Source: SAR324 cluster bacterium (GTDB lineage Bacteria > SAR324 > NAC60-12). Taken from it: 64,000 bases of DNA. The translations under genes were made by a program, and so were the position numbers. The notes below the pieces were generated by a model. It was given only the letters and a program-made list of their open reading frames with translations. It was not told the DNA's origin and did not search any database. The DNA lies in assembly GCA_028281495.1 (NCBI GenBank), contig JANQJU010000023.1:62001-126000 (forward strand), given 5' to 3'. Below, one piece after another: positions 8,763 through 17,446 of the stretch; within the stretch, counting starts at the first letter, position 1, and the number at the start of each line of letters is the position of its first letter.

Positions 8763-10220
8763 CTATTTTTCTATAGGAAAGATCGTTCCGGTGTTCATAA
8801 TGCCTTGGGGATCAAACACGTCTTTCAAACCTTTTAATATCGAATAAGCCGTGCCGTGCTCTTCTTGGGTCCAAGCGGTGCGGTGTTTGCCAATGCCGTG
8901 ATGATGGACCATCGAGCCACCCGCCTTTAAAGCTTCCTCAACAATGATGGCATTGATCGGAACATGGTATTTATGAATCTCCTCTTCAGGTTTGCAATCC
9001 ACAACATTGTAGTCATACACAAAGTACATGTTGGTGCCATTTAAGTAGCTATGGGAGGAATGCCCGCCCAACATGGTGATGTCTTGTACATGGGGAAACT
9101 CGTTTCGAATCCGCTGGATCGCATTTTCATAAATCGTGTGGATACAGCTCCAGTTTCCTGAAACTTCGGTGGTGAATCCCATATTGAGATGCTCCCGAAT
9201 GAAATCACGTTCTGCCTGCACTTTTTCAGGCCCCCAATTCAAATGGTTGAACCACGTTTCGATCAACTGCCCATCGATTCTGTTGCAATCTGGATACTGA
9301 GCAATGATTTCTTCGATGCCTTCCCCTGTCGCTTGAGCGATTCGGGCCGGTCCTTCTGCCATTAAAATGAGAACACACTTCCCTTTCGCAAATTGATCAA
9401 AACCGTGTTGCTTCCCGTCTTCTGCATCGTACAAACGAGCTACCGACGGACGATAACCGGTTGCCATGACTTCACGTAGGATTTCGAAACCTGTTTTCAT
9501 GTTGTCCAATGCGTACCCATACAGACGATTATTTTCGGGGTAGTATCTGAAAATCTTCACAGTGACTTCCGTGATGTAACAAAGCGCCCCTTCATTCCCA
9601 ATAATCACATGGCGAATATCCGGCCCACACGCCCGGCGTGGAACATTTTTGATACGAATGATTTGGCCATTCGGAAAAACCGCTTCTAGACCGACAACCA
9701 AGTCTTCAATGCCGCCATAAAGCGTTGAAAATTGTCCAATGCTTCGGGTGGCAACAAGCCCCCCCATTTGAGCCAAAGGTTTGGATTGGGGAGAATGTCC
9801 TGTCGTATAACCTTGGTCTCGAAGTTGATTTTCTAAGACTTCTAAGTTCACTCCACACTGCGCGGTGGCGAGCATATTGGTTGGATCGATCTTGAGGATT
9901 TGGTTTATTCCAGAACCATCCAACACCACAGAATTTTCAACCGCCGTTTCCAATCCCCCTTCGGTAGCCGATGCGCCTGTCCGAGGAACGCAATTGATTT
10001 TATGTTCGTTTAAGAATTTTAAAACATGGGAAACTTGGTGAGTGTCGGCCAGTTTCACTATGGCCGCAGGAATGGGCAGGGTATAGACCCCAAAAATACT
10101 TTCAAATTTACGAAAACGATCATGGCTATGTTCTTTCAGCACTTGTTCATCGGTGATCACGCGATCAGAACCCACAATGTTCTGTAGATTTTCGACGATT
10201 GCTTCTCTCGTTAAAGCCAT
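8763..10220 (-). CDS. FAD-linked oxidase (YgcU / alkyl-DHAP-synthase-like)
   Basis: A 485-residue flavoprotein of the PCMH/VAO superfamily. The FAD-binding half shows VPRTGASATEGG and the SPQSKPLAQMGGLVATRSIGQ segments. The cap half ends with HHHGIGKHR, a His-rich motif also found in alkyl-dihydroxyacetonephosphate synthase and in E. coli YgcU. The start at 10220 is preceded by ggaaaggag; a five-residue upstream extension is possible but has no such site. It likely oxidises a hydroxy-acid or polyol intermediate handled by the neighbouring kinase and SDR; the substrate is not known. Confidence 0.85.
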   Translation of the reverse strand: MALTREAIVENLQNIVGSDRVITDEQVLKEHSHDRFRKFESIFGVYTLPIPAAIVKLADTHQVSHVLKFLNEHKINCVPRTGASATEGGLETAVENSVVLDGSGINQILKIDPTNMLATAQCGVNLEVLENQLRDQGYTTGHSPQSKPLAQMGGLVATRSIGQFSTLYGGIEDLVVGLEAVFPNGQIIRIKNVPRRACGPDIRHVIIGNEGALCYITEVTVKIFRYYPENNRLYGYALDNMKTGFEILREVMATGYRPSVARLYDAEDGKQHGFDQFAKGKCVLILMAEGPARIAQATGEGIEEIIAQYPDCNRIDGQLIETWFNHLNWGPEKVQAERDFIREHLNMGFTTEVSGNWSCIHTIYENAIQRIRNEFPHVQDITMLGGHSSHSYLNGTNMYFVYDYNVVDCKPEEEIHKYHVPINAIIVEEALKAGGSMVHHHGIGKHRTAWTQEEHGTAYSILKGLKDVFDPQGIMNTGTIFPIEK

Positions 10221-10265
10221 GTGACTCCTTTCCAAATAATCGGGTTAACTGCATTGTTGCGATGT

Positions 10266-11042
10266 TTAACGCACTAAATACCCGCCATCGACCACCAAGA
10301 TATGTCCGTTCACATAGTCTGAGGCTTTGCTGGCTAAAAAGACGATAGATCCCATTAAATCCTGGATTTCCCCCCAACGATTGGCTGGGATATGGTCCAA
10401 GACATGCTGATTGGCTTCAGGATTTTGCCGAGTTTCCCAGGTGATTTTAGTTTTATAGTATCCAGGAGCAATGCCGTTTACCTGAATATTATGTTGTGCC
10501 AATTCGTCACAATAGGCTTTGGTGAGGCCTGCAACAGCATGTTTGGTTGCTGCATAAGCCGGGGACCACTGCCCTCCTAAAAAGGAAAACAAAGAACAGA
10601 TATTGATGATTTTACCACTTTTTCGAGGCACCATAATTTTCGCAGCTTCATGACTCAATTTAAAAGCTGCGGTTAAGTTGATATCGATCATGGGGTCCCA
10701 GTCGGGATGATCAAACTCCAAGACGGTATTGGTTTTACAAATTCCGGCATTGTTGACGAGAATATCGACCCTCCCGAATTGTTGCAAACACGCATCGATG
10801 ATTTGTTTCGGCATTCCCTTTTCCGTCAGGTCGGTTTGCATAAACTTGACAGAGACTCCCTGTTTCTCGATCAAGAATTGCGTTTCTTCGTTGTCGTCCA
10901 GAAAACTAGGGATGAAGAGATTCGCTCCCGCTTTTGCTAGCGCTGTGGCAAAGGCTTGCCCTAAACCACTGTTCCCTCCAGTAACAATTGCTGTTTTTCC
11001 ATGTAAGGAAAAAAAATCCATCGAAAAATTATCAAGGTTCAT
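10266..11042 (-). CDS. Short-chain dehydrogenase/reductase (YgcW/KduD-like)
   Basis: A 258-residue classical SDR. The cofactor motif TGGNSGLG lies near residue 21, the NNAG motif near 93, the catalytic Ser in ICSLFSF and the YAATK catalytic pair near 160, and the C-terminus ends VNGHILVVDGGYLVR. The closest recognised type is 2-deoxy-D-gluconate 3-dehydrogenase (KduD) and its paralogue YgcW. An aggagg site precedes the start. It heads the SDR - FAD oxidase - FGGY kinase set on the minus strand, and a hairpin terminator separates it from the BCCT gene. Confidence 0.88.
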   Translation of the reverse strand: MNLDNFSMDFFSLHGKTAIVTGGNSGLGQAFATALAKAGANLFIPSFLDDNEETQFLIEKQGVSVKFMQTDLTEKGMPKQIIDACLQQFGRVDILVNNAGICKTNTVLEFDHPDWDPMIDINLTAAFKLSHEAAKIMVPRKSGKIINICSLFSFLGGQWSPAYAATKHAVAGLTKAYCDELAQHNIQVNGIAPGYYKTKITWETRQNPEANQHVLDHIPANRWGEIQDLMGSIVFLASKASDYVNGHILVVDGGYLVR

Positions 11043-11068
11043 AGCCTCCTATTTGCAAACAAAACTGT

Positions 11069-11109
11069 AAAAAGATGAGAATAACTAATTAAATTATTCT
11101 CATCTTTTT
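11069..11109 (-). terminator. Hairpin terminator after the BCCT gene
   Basis: Perfect 16-bp arms at 11069-11084 and 11094-11109 with a 9-nt loop. Both outer edges are A/T runs, so the minus-strand transcript ends in a U-run and the structure can work in both directions. It lies 39 bp past the BCCT stop and just upstream of the SDR start. Confidence 0.8.
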
Positions 11110-11147
11110 TAGCAGAGTTAGAGAACTGGGAGATCATTTCGAGACGG

Positions 11148-12704
11148 CTACTCAGCTGCGGTTGCGGTAACGGACACCGCTTTTGTGGAAGCAACGGCTT
11201 CTTCTTTGGCGACACCCAAGCCTATCTTCCAGACACAGAAGGCTGCTCCAGTCACGATAAACATGGCGGGTAACCCCCCTAAGTTGGAAAGCATTTTAAT
11301 GCCATCAATCCCAGAAAAAGCGACCATCACCCAAGCAACCACCCCAATCATGGATCCCCAAATGATTTTCATGGGCAAACTGGTAGGCGATTCGTCGTCG
11401 GCATGGCGGTCTTCACAAAGCGAAGCAATGGCTTCTGTGTTGGAATCTGCTGCGGTCACAAACGAGATAAACGACAAAATGAAAAAAGCAATCACGAGTA
11501 CATATTCCAAGGGAAGGTAGGTAAAGACTGTATAAATCACACTTTCCGCCCCTGTGGAATCCAAAGCGGCTTTGAGGGCACCGCCATTGTTCATATCGGT
11601 ATGGATAGACATTCCTCCAAAAATAGACATCCACACAATGGCAAACAAAGAAGGTCCAATCATCGTCGTCATAATGAATTGACGTACCGTGTAACCTCGC
11701 GAAATTTTTCCTAAGAATAAAGCAGTAATGGGAGCCCAAGCCAACCAATTAGCCCAGTAGAAATTGGTCCACCACCCTGGCCAAGGGTCACCCGCAATAC
11801 GTCCGGTGTAGAGGCTGCGCTGGAAGAAATCATTAAAGTAGGCTCCCAAAGCATCAATACCAGCAGAGAGAATGTACATCGTAGGACCGAAAACGAATAC
11901 AAAAGCCGCAAGCAAAAAGAAGAACTTCGTATTAAAATCGGACAAAATCCGAATGCCTTTCATCAATCCACTGACCGCAGAGACAACAAAGCTTCCCACG
12001 ATGGCTATGGCAACCACTCCCAAAACAAAGGCGTTTGTCGAAACTCCCAAGAGTTTCTGGACGCCACCAGCGAGAGTGAGCATGCCGGTTCCCAAAGAAG
12101 CCGCCATTCCGGCAATCAAAGCAAACATAGCAACGGCATCAATGATTTCACCACCGATTCCCTCAGTTTTTTTTCCAAACAACGTCGATAGCATTCCTCC
12201 TAAAGAATAGGAGGCTCCTCGATTGTAGAAGGCAAGAGCAAAGGCCAAAGCGGGTACGGTATAAATCGCGTAGGGAGTGAAAGACCAATGGAGAAACAAA
12301 GTGGAAAGCGCAAATTCAGCAGCCTCCGGTGAACCGGCTTCCAATCCGAGTGCTTTGGGAGGAGAATGCAGATGGTACATCGGTTCAGCCGTTGCCCAAA
12401 ACAAGATCCCAATGGCAACAGTCGTACAGAGGGCAATGGCAAACCAATTCCATTGCGATAGTAGAGGTTTCGCGTCGGGTCCTCCAATTTTGACACGCCC
12501 CAAAGGGGATACAAATGCCCATGCGCAAGTCCCCACAAAGAACAGTGTGGTTAAGCTGAACATCCAAGAGAAATTTTCTAAATTCCAGTTATTGATTGCA
12601 GTCATCGCCGCAAGAAAATCCTTGGGTTGGGATAAACTCGAAATGACAGCAATTAATAACAGAATAAAGGGGCCGTAAAATACAATGGGCCGCATTTTTT
12701 TCAT
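11148..12704 (-). CDS. BCCT-family betaine/carnitine/choline transporter
   Basis: A 518-residue transporter with about twelve membrane segments. The family's aromatic substrate box is seen in the FLHWSFTPYAIYTVPALAFA segment, and the helix ATAEPMYHL is the conserved GILFWATAEP region. The unwound helix in GMAASLGTGMLTLAGGV carries a Gly-rich stretch of the G-M-G-G type. It imports quaternary ammonium compounds such as glycine betaine, choline or carnitine, driven by Na+ or H+. An aggagga site precedes the start. The Fae gene directly upstream suggests that the imported compound may be demethylated, releasing formaldehyde. Confidence 0.93.
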   Translation of the reverse strand: MKKMRPIVFYGPFILLLIAVISSLSQPKDFLAAMTAINNWNLENFSWMFSLTTLFFVGTCAWAFVSPLGRVKIGGPDAKPLLSQWNWFAIALCTTVAIGILFWATAEPMYHLHSPPKALGLEAGSPEAAEFALSTLFLHWSFTPYAIYTVPALAFALAFYNRGASYSLGGMLSTLFGKKTEGIGGEIIDAVAMFALIAGMAASLGTGMLTLAGGVQKLLGVSTNAFVLGVVAIAIVGSFVVSAVSGLMKGIRILSDFNTKFFFLLAAFVFVFGPTMYILSAGIDALGAYFNDFFQRSLYTGRIAGDPWPGWWTNFYWANWLAWAPITALFLGKISRGYTVRQFIMTTMIGPSLFAIVWMSIFGGMSIHTDMNNGGALKAALDSTGAESVIYTVFTYLPLEYVLVIAFFILSFISFVTAADSNTEAIASLCEDRHADDESPTSLPMKIIWGSMIGVVAWVMVAFSGIDGIKMLSNLGGLPAMFIVTGAAFCVWKIGLGVAKEEAVASTKAVSVTATAAE

Positions 12705-12830
12705 AGGTCCTCCTCTTAAAATTTTTTATTAAATGATTCTAAACCAAGCCTCGTTTGAAATGTGTAGTTTCTAGCCTAATGAAAAACTCAACTTTTCTTT
12801 TGTGGATTGGTTTAACCCCGGAAAGTTGCC

Positions 12831-13331
12831 TCAATTTGGGGATGGTGTGTAAAATGGATTGCCTGGATTCTGATTTGCCTCTCTGACTTCCTCAGCAGAA
12901 GGTGACTGGTTCATCGCCCTTTGGATGGCTAACTTCGTTGCCTGATAATTGTGCTGATAGACCTGATCCGGGTCATCTGCTTCCCAGTTCACCCAAACGC
13001 CTGTAATAATACACCATTCATCAGGAGCCTCTGGAGGCAAAATTCCTTCTTCAACGGCCTCATAAACACCACGAGCAATCCCAGCTTGAGCAGGTCCCCA
13101 AGTCATGTTCGAGTGAGTGTCTCCTCGCAAATCCGCTTTGGCTGCAAACAGAGTTGCAGGTTTGACGGGTACATTCGGTTTATGGACCACCATAAACGGA
13201 ATATATCCTAGTCTTGGGGCAGCCAGGCTGGAAGCCAAGGCCGTTCCAGTGGGTCCGTTTTTAGGACCAATCAGCGCATTGATATGAGCCGCATTAGCCC
13301 CTTCCCCAATAAAAGCTTCTCCAATGTACAT
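12831..13331 (-). CDS. fae: Formaldehyde-activating enzyme (Fae family)
   Basis: A 166-residue protein matching Fae (5,6,7,8-tetrahydromethanopterin hydro-lyase), which condenses formaldehyde with tetrahydromethanopterin. It opens MYIGEAFIGEG, keeps the catalytic His in AHINALIGPKNGP (residue 17), and shows KPATLFAAK and the WGPAQAGIARGVYEAVEEG helix. A strong aaaggag site precedes the start. No other tetrahydromethanopterin-pathway gene (mtd, mch, fhc) lies in the window. Fae paralogues can have altered substrates or act as regulators, so formaldehyde use is probable rather than certain. Neighbours are a BCCT transporter and a broken aldehyde dehydrogenase. Confidence 0.88.
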   Translation of the reverse strand: MYIGEAFIGEGANAAHINALIGPKNGPTGTALASSLAAPRLGYIPFMVVHKPNVPVKPATLFAAKADLRGDTHSNMTWGPAQAGIARGVYEAVEEGILPPEAPDEWCIITGVWVNWEADDPDQVYQHNYQATKLAIQRAMNQSPSAEEVREANQNPGNPFYTPSPN

Positions 13332-13436
13332 ATTTCTCCTTTTTTCGGATGAAGTTTACAAATAACTCGTATGGTTTTTGTCAAAGTTGCCTTTGTACTG
13401 ATAGCCAGGTGCTTGAATATACGGTGGCACTTCGGG

Positions 13437-14012
13437 CTACAGCCCCCCCATGAGCATGTATTTGGGTTCTAAATAGTCTTCAATTCCGTACTTAGAACCC
13501 TCTCGGCCAATACCTAATTCTTTCACCCCTCCAAACGGGGCTACTGCTGAAGAAATCAAACCTTCATTGATACCGATCATTCCTGTTTCTAAAGCATCGC
13601 CCACTCTCCAGGCTCGTCCCAATGGGTTGGCGGTCAGTTCTCCTCCAATCTCTGAAGGAATTCCAGTGACCACATTAAAAACACCCGGTGGGATTCCAGC
13701 TTGCTCCCCCAACTGGGCTAAAGCCAACGCCGAAAGCGGTGTTGTCATCAAGATTGCCAAATCTCGTTGATTTTCCAGGAGTAGCTCGTACCATTTTCTC
13801 AAGATTTGAGAACGATCTTTGGCTAACAGGGCTCTCCATCCCGGATAGGCTGTATGGGCTGCTGCGATGGCTTTTCTTGTTTCAATAGCTCCCATTTGTG
13901 GCACGGTGGCAATCACTTCTTGGGTGGCAGGGTTCGTGACATCGAAGCGAGCACGGTTGTCAGCTTCGATCCAATTCCCATTGATGAAACAGTCTTGTTT
14001 GATTTGTTCCAT
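13437..14012 (-). pseudogene. Succinate-semialdehyde dehydrogenase-like gene with two internal deletions
   Basis: The open frame codes for only 191 residues but aligns in three blocks with GabD-type aldehyde dehydrogenases of about 480. Block 1 is the N-terminus to LAILMTT. A jump of roughly 80 residues (junction near 13740) leads to [15 protein letters not shown] and the VFNVVTG segment. A second jump of roughly 210 residues (junction near 13617) leads to [14 protein letters not shown] and the normal C-terminal [16 protein letters not shown] segment. The lost parts hold the catalytic Glu and Cys and most of the NAD site. Both deletions keep frame, and an aggag ribosome-binding site remains, so a short protein may still be made, but it cannot be an active dehydrogenase. 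Confidence 0.85.
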
Positions 14013-14120
14013 AATGGAATCTCCTCTGATAGGGCAGTTAACGATTGATTCTGTTTTTAGACATGAATTTGTTTTGATTGACGATTTCCCCAAACGAAGG
14101 AAACCAGGGAAAATGAATGA

Positions 14121-15140
14121 TCATGCCGCAAATCGTCCTTGAGCAGGACGTGGCGTTCTTGAGATACGCTTGCCTGCGGTATAGTCATTGATCACGTCAC
14201 AGGGAGTGTAATTTCGTTCGAGCTCGTAAACCTCTTCTTCGCTTAATTGAATTTCCATCGCAGCGAGAGCACTATCAAATTGGGCGGTGTTATCGGCCCC
14301 CACCAACATACTGCTGATTTCGGGTTTGCCTAAGACCCAAGCCTGCGCCACTTGCGCTGGAGAACATTCACGGGCCTCTGCCACTTTAGCGACGGAGTAT
14401 GCAATCGCTCTAGACGTTTCATCACTGTACATTTCGGCAGTAAAGAAATCCGTTTGGTTTCGATTGGATTGCAAGTCATTGGTGAGTAGGCCGCGAGCTA
14501 ACGGACTGAATACCGAGATTCCCAAGCCTTGATCCTGACAAAAAGGAATCATTTCTCGCTCTTCTTCTCGGTAGGCACAATTGAGTTGTAACTGCATGTT
14601 GATCGGATGAGACCAGCCCTCCAGAGTGCAGACATGGAGGATTTTTGCCAACTGCCACGCGTACATCGTCGATACCCCAAGGTAACGGACCTTCCCGGAT
14701 CGAACGAGGTCGTTCAATGCCTCCATGGTTTCTTCAACGGGGGTGTTGATATCGAAAAAGTGCAGCATGTAGATGTCCACATACTCCATACCGAGACGTC
14801 GCAAAGAGTCATCAATGCTACCTAAAATGTGCTTTCGTGAATGTCCAGAAGCATTGACTCCATCATTCATGGCATATCCAACCTTGGTCGTAATAATGAG
14901 TTCGTCTCGATGTCCGATCCGATTGAGAATTCGACCGACCACTTCTTCTCCCACACCTGTGGAGTAAAAATCGGCCAGATCGATAAAATTCACACCGCTG
15001 TCCAAAGCATGTCGAACAATCGGCTCGCTTTGTTGCTCATCAAAAATCCAAGGTTTCCATTTTGGGGTCCCCATATTCATCGTGCCTAAGCATAAACGGG
15101 ACACCGTTAAACCAGAGTTTCCAAGTTTCACGTACTGCAT
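14121..15140 (-). CDS. Aldo/keto reductase
   Basis: A 339-residue NADPH-dependent oxidoreductase of the AKR superfamily. It opens MQYVKLGNSGLTVSRLCLGT, has the catalytic Asp/Tyr segment FIDLADFYSTG, the catalytic Lys in ELIITTKVG and the His-containing VDIYMLHFFD, so the Asp-Tyr-Lys-His set is present. It resembles the YajO/Tas-type branch. The start at 15140 has aaggaat upstream; a longer frame to 15188 lacks a site. It probably reduces aldehydes or ketones. The neighbouring decayed aldehyde dehydrogenase suggests a formerly larger aldehyde-handling cluster. Confidence 0.9.
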   Translation of the reverse strand: MQYVKLGNSGLTVSRLCLGTMNMGTPKWKPWIFDEQQSEPIVRHALDSGVNFIDLADFYSTGVGEEVVGRILNRIGHRDELIITTKVGYAMNDGVNASGHSRKHILGSIDDSLRRLGMEYVDIYMLHFFDINTPVEETMEALNDLVRSGKVRYLGVSTMYAWQLAKILHVCTLEGWSHPINMQLQLNCAYREEEREMIPFCQDQGLGISVFSPLARGLLTNDLQSNRNQTDFFTAEMYSDETSRAIAYSVAKVAEARECSPAQVAQAWVLGKPEISSMLVGADNTAQFDSALAAMEIQLSEEEVYELERNYTPCDVINDYTAGKRISRTPRPAQGRFAA

Positions 15141-15399
15141 AGAATTCCTTTTATGAACAGAGCAGAAGAAGCAGAGATTGAAGATCAAAAATAAGAGTTA
15201 TTTTATAAACTAAAAGATTATAAAACGTTAGAGATCGTTTGCACGGAGGCCCTCTTGAAATAAGGGCGAGAAGATAATGCGTTCCGCCTGAACTTTATGT
15301 GCAAGACCTAATCAAGTTTATGGGTAATAAAATGGGATCGGTCAATAGCAGAAAATCTAACCACCTGATGAAATTAATTCACCTGGTCGTCCGGATTAA

Positions 15400-15831
15400 T
15401 CAATCGCGGAAAATCACAGCGGTGGAGGCGAGATCTTTCTCAACAGACCAACTGACGTAATTGTATTCTGTGGGAGAGGGAAGCGATTGAGAGAGGGGAA
15501 CCAATGTTCTATTTTTAACCAAAGGGTCAATGGTGTGCATCCATCCCAAGACCACGCCATGTCCATCTTGGGCCGCTTGCAAAGCGATTAAATAATTGTC
15601 TATCCGAATTCCTTCCAATTCGCCGCATGGAACCCCTGCGTGATGGAACCATTCTTTCCACCCCATCCAACTGGGATTGATGGCTTCAAAATGAATCAAA
15701 GGCAGGTGTAACAAATCTTCCGGTGCGGACACAGGATACCTGCGTAAAAATTCTGGATGGCAGACCGGTAAGATAGGATCGGCAAACAGTAGTTCACTGT
15801 ACCAATCATTCCAAATACCGATCCCACTAGG
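15400..15831 (-). pseudogene. LysR-family regulator remnant (C-terminal domain only)
   Basis: The frame is open from a stop codon at about 15832 down to 15400 and codes for the effector-binding domain of a GcvA-type LysR regulator, with LFADPILPVCHPEF, then an LPLIHFEA segment and the QDGHGVVLGW motif. The N-terminal helix-turn-helix and the first part of the binding domain, about 130 residues, are absent and there is no suitable start codon. This is a truncated, presumably inactive gene. It may once have controlled the minus-strand cluster downstream. Confidence 0.8.
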
Positions 15832-15910
15832 TTATAAGGAGAGGTGGACATTTCTAATTATCCTAACGTTCAGTACCATCCACGACACTTCGGCGCGGTC
15901 TTGTTGAGCT

Positions 15911-16333
15911 TCAAGGAGACATGGGGAGGTCCCGTTCAAATTTTTCAGTTTCTGGACTCATCAGACACCACGGCTGAGCGCTAGAAATCCAGATATCGAT
16001 TGCAGGTTGAAACCAGCTCGGATCATCCAAACTCGCGGCCTTGATGGAAATGAATTCTGGAAACTTGGTGTTTCCCGCGAATAGGGGAGAACCGCATTGC
16101 GAACAAAAGCTGCGATAGACTGGAGTTCCGCTATCCGCTGCGGACTCATACCGTTGAAGATTGGTTCCTTCGATTGTCAACGAGGCCGAAGGAACCACCA
16201 CCACCGAGGTATGAGAGGTTCCACTGGATCGTTGGCAATCTCGACAATGACAATTTCCCATTCCAATGGGGGTTGCTTCACATTGATAAGTAATCGCGCC
16301 ACAGGCACATCTTCCTGAATACGGTACATTCAT
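15911..16333 (-). CDS. GFA/CENP-V domain zinc protein
   Basis: A 140-residue protein of the glutathione-dependent formaldehyde-activating (GFA) superfamily. It shows the zinc-ligand pattern CACGAITYQC near the N-terminus, CHCRDCQRSSG in the middle and CSQCGSPLF later, which are the two conserved zinc sites. The start (16333) overlaps the stop of the upstream MarR gene by four bases (ATGA), and gaggga lies upstream, so the two are co-translated. Despite the family name, most members have no demonstrated formaldehyde role; a thiol-adduct chemistry is plausible. Confidence 0.88.
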   Translation of the reverse strand: MNVPYSGRCACGAITYQCEATPIGMGNCHCRDCQRSSGTSHTSVVVVPSASLTIEGTNLQRYESAADSGTPVYRSFCSQCGSPLFAGNTKFPEFISIKAASLDDPSWFQPAIDIWISSAQPWCLMSPETEKFERDLPMSP

Positions 16334-16791
16334 GATTCGTCCCTCCAAGAATAAAATTGAGCAAAATCTTGATCAAGTTTTGCAAGAACATTGATTGCAG
16401 TATTGATATCCTCCTCCGAATACTCTTCGGATATTTCGTCTAGGACGGAGTGTTCCCTACCTTTGATGGAAGCCAGCACGGCTTCTCCTTGTGGGGTCAG
16501 CCTGAAAACCCATGATTTTTTATGGGCTGGGTTGACTTGCCGCTCCACCAATTCCATCTCATGCAATTTATCCAAAACAGGCTGAACCGATTGCCGTTTC
16601 AAGAGGAGCCGTCTTGCCACTTCCGGCACTGTCAAACTTCCGTGAAACGACAACTGTTCCATGATGGCTCGCATCGGGATGGTTACTCCGGTTCCTTCCA
16701 ATTCCACCTCCACTTTGTGAGCCAAATGCTTGAAGAGTGGGCGGACATGCAAAATCAATTCATATAATTTTCTAGATTTTTGGGTTGTCAT
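16330..16791 (-). CDS. MarR-family transcriptional regulator
   Basis: A 153-residue winged-helix protein. The DNA-binding region runs about residues 45-105, with the recognition-helix segment LTVPEVARRLLLKRQSVQPVLDKL and the wing followed by FRLTPQGEAVL. N- and C-terminal helices form the dimer interface. It overlaps the GFA gene by four bases, so it probably controls that gene and itself. No operator is clear by eye in the 300 bp upstream. Confidence 0.9.
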   Translation of the reverse strand: MTTQKSRKLYELILHVRPLFKHLAHKVEVELEGTGVTIPMRAIMEQLSFHGSLTVPEVARRLLLKRQSVQPVLDKLHEMELVERQVNPAHKKSWVFRLTPQGEAVLASIKGREHSVLDEISEEYSEEDINTAINVLAKLDQDFAQFYSWRDES

Positions 16792-17093
16792 ATCGACCTT
16801 AAAAACGATTTCTCATTTGCTTGGAATAAAGACTCAATAAAATCAGAATATTAAAACGAGGTCGATAAGTCAGCTTTATAAAAAACTTTTGAAATCAATG
16901 GTTTCCGAAACCTACCTTGGGGGTTGGAAGGAAACGAAGTCATTTCAGGGAATACACTCGTTGAGCTTTAAGCTACAAATACAATACGACAACTAATCTG
17001 TCATAATGACAGAGTGTCTGTCAAATTATTTTTACTCTTTGGTGAATCCGAAAGTCCATAGTCTTAGCATCTCTCGTAGGAACCGCCCAACCT
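16792..17093. other. AT-rich gap upstream of the marR gene
   Basis: About 300 bases holding the promoter region of the minus-strand marR-GFA pair and the tail of a LysR remnant. A short partly symmetric stretch (tctgtcataatgacaga, near 17000) could be an operator. No gene is supported. Confidence 0.4.
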
Positions 17094-17300
17094 CTAAGTC
17101 TTTGATAATTGCTGGAACTCTACCCACAATTTTTTGGCAATAGGCCCTATGGGTTGTTCAATGTGCCGAACTCCTTGTATCTCGACTTGTACTGGCTTGA
17201 TGGTTTTTAAATTCAGAGGGACCAAGCGATTAGCTTTTAGCTCTTCCTCAATGAGATGATGAGGTAACCGCCCCCAACCGTTCACTTCATCGACTGAATC
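17094..17300 (-). pseudogene. Second LysR-family remnant (last ~65 residues)
   Basis: About 68 codons whose product has the C-terminal pattern of LysR-type regulators: GWGRLPHHLIEEEL, then NRLVPL, then a final helix ending in a LWVEFQQLSKT tail. Everything before the last strand of the effector domain is missing and the upstream sequence switches frame. It belongs to a different LysR gene from the remnant at 15400, because both contain overlapping C-terminal parts. Confidence 0.7.
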
Positions 17301-17446
17301 CCTTCAAATCCTCCATCATTCCTTAGCTGCGATTTAAAGGAATCCTCTCTCTGTGGCTTGAACCGAATGGTGTTTGGTGAAAAAAATAGTGTTTTGTGGC
17401 AAAAATCTGACAATTGAATCAACCTCGCTAGTGAAAAGGAGAAACC

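Noticed and set aside
13357..13436. Short open stretch after the aldehyde dehydrogenase stop (PPYIQAPGYQYKGNF)
   Set aside because: About 25 codons in the same frame with no ribosome-binding site; could be a remnant but not supported as a gene.
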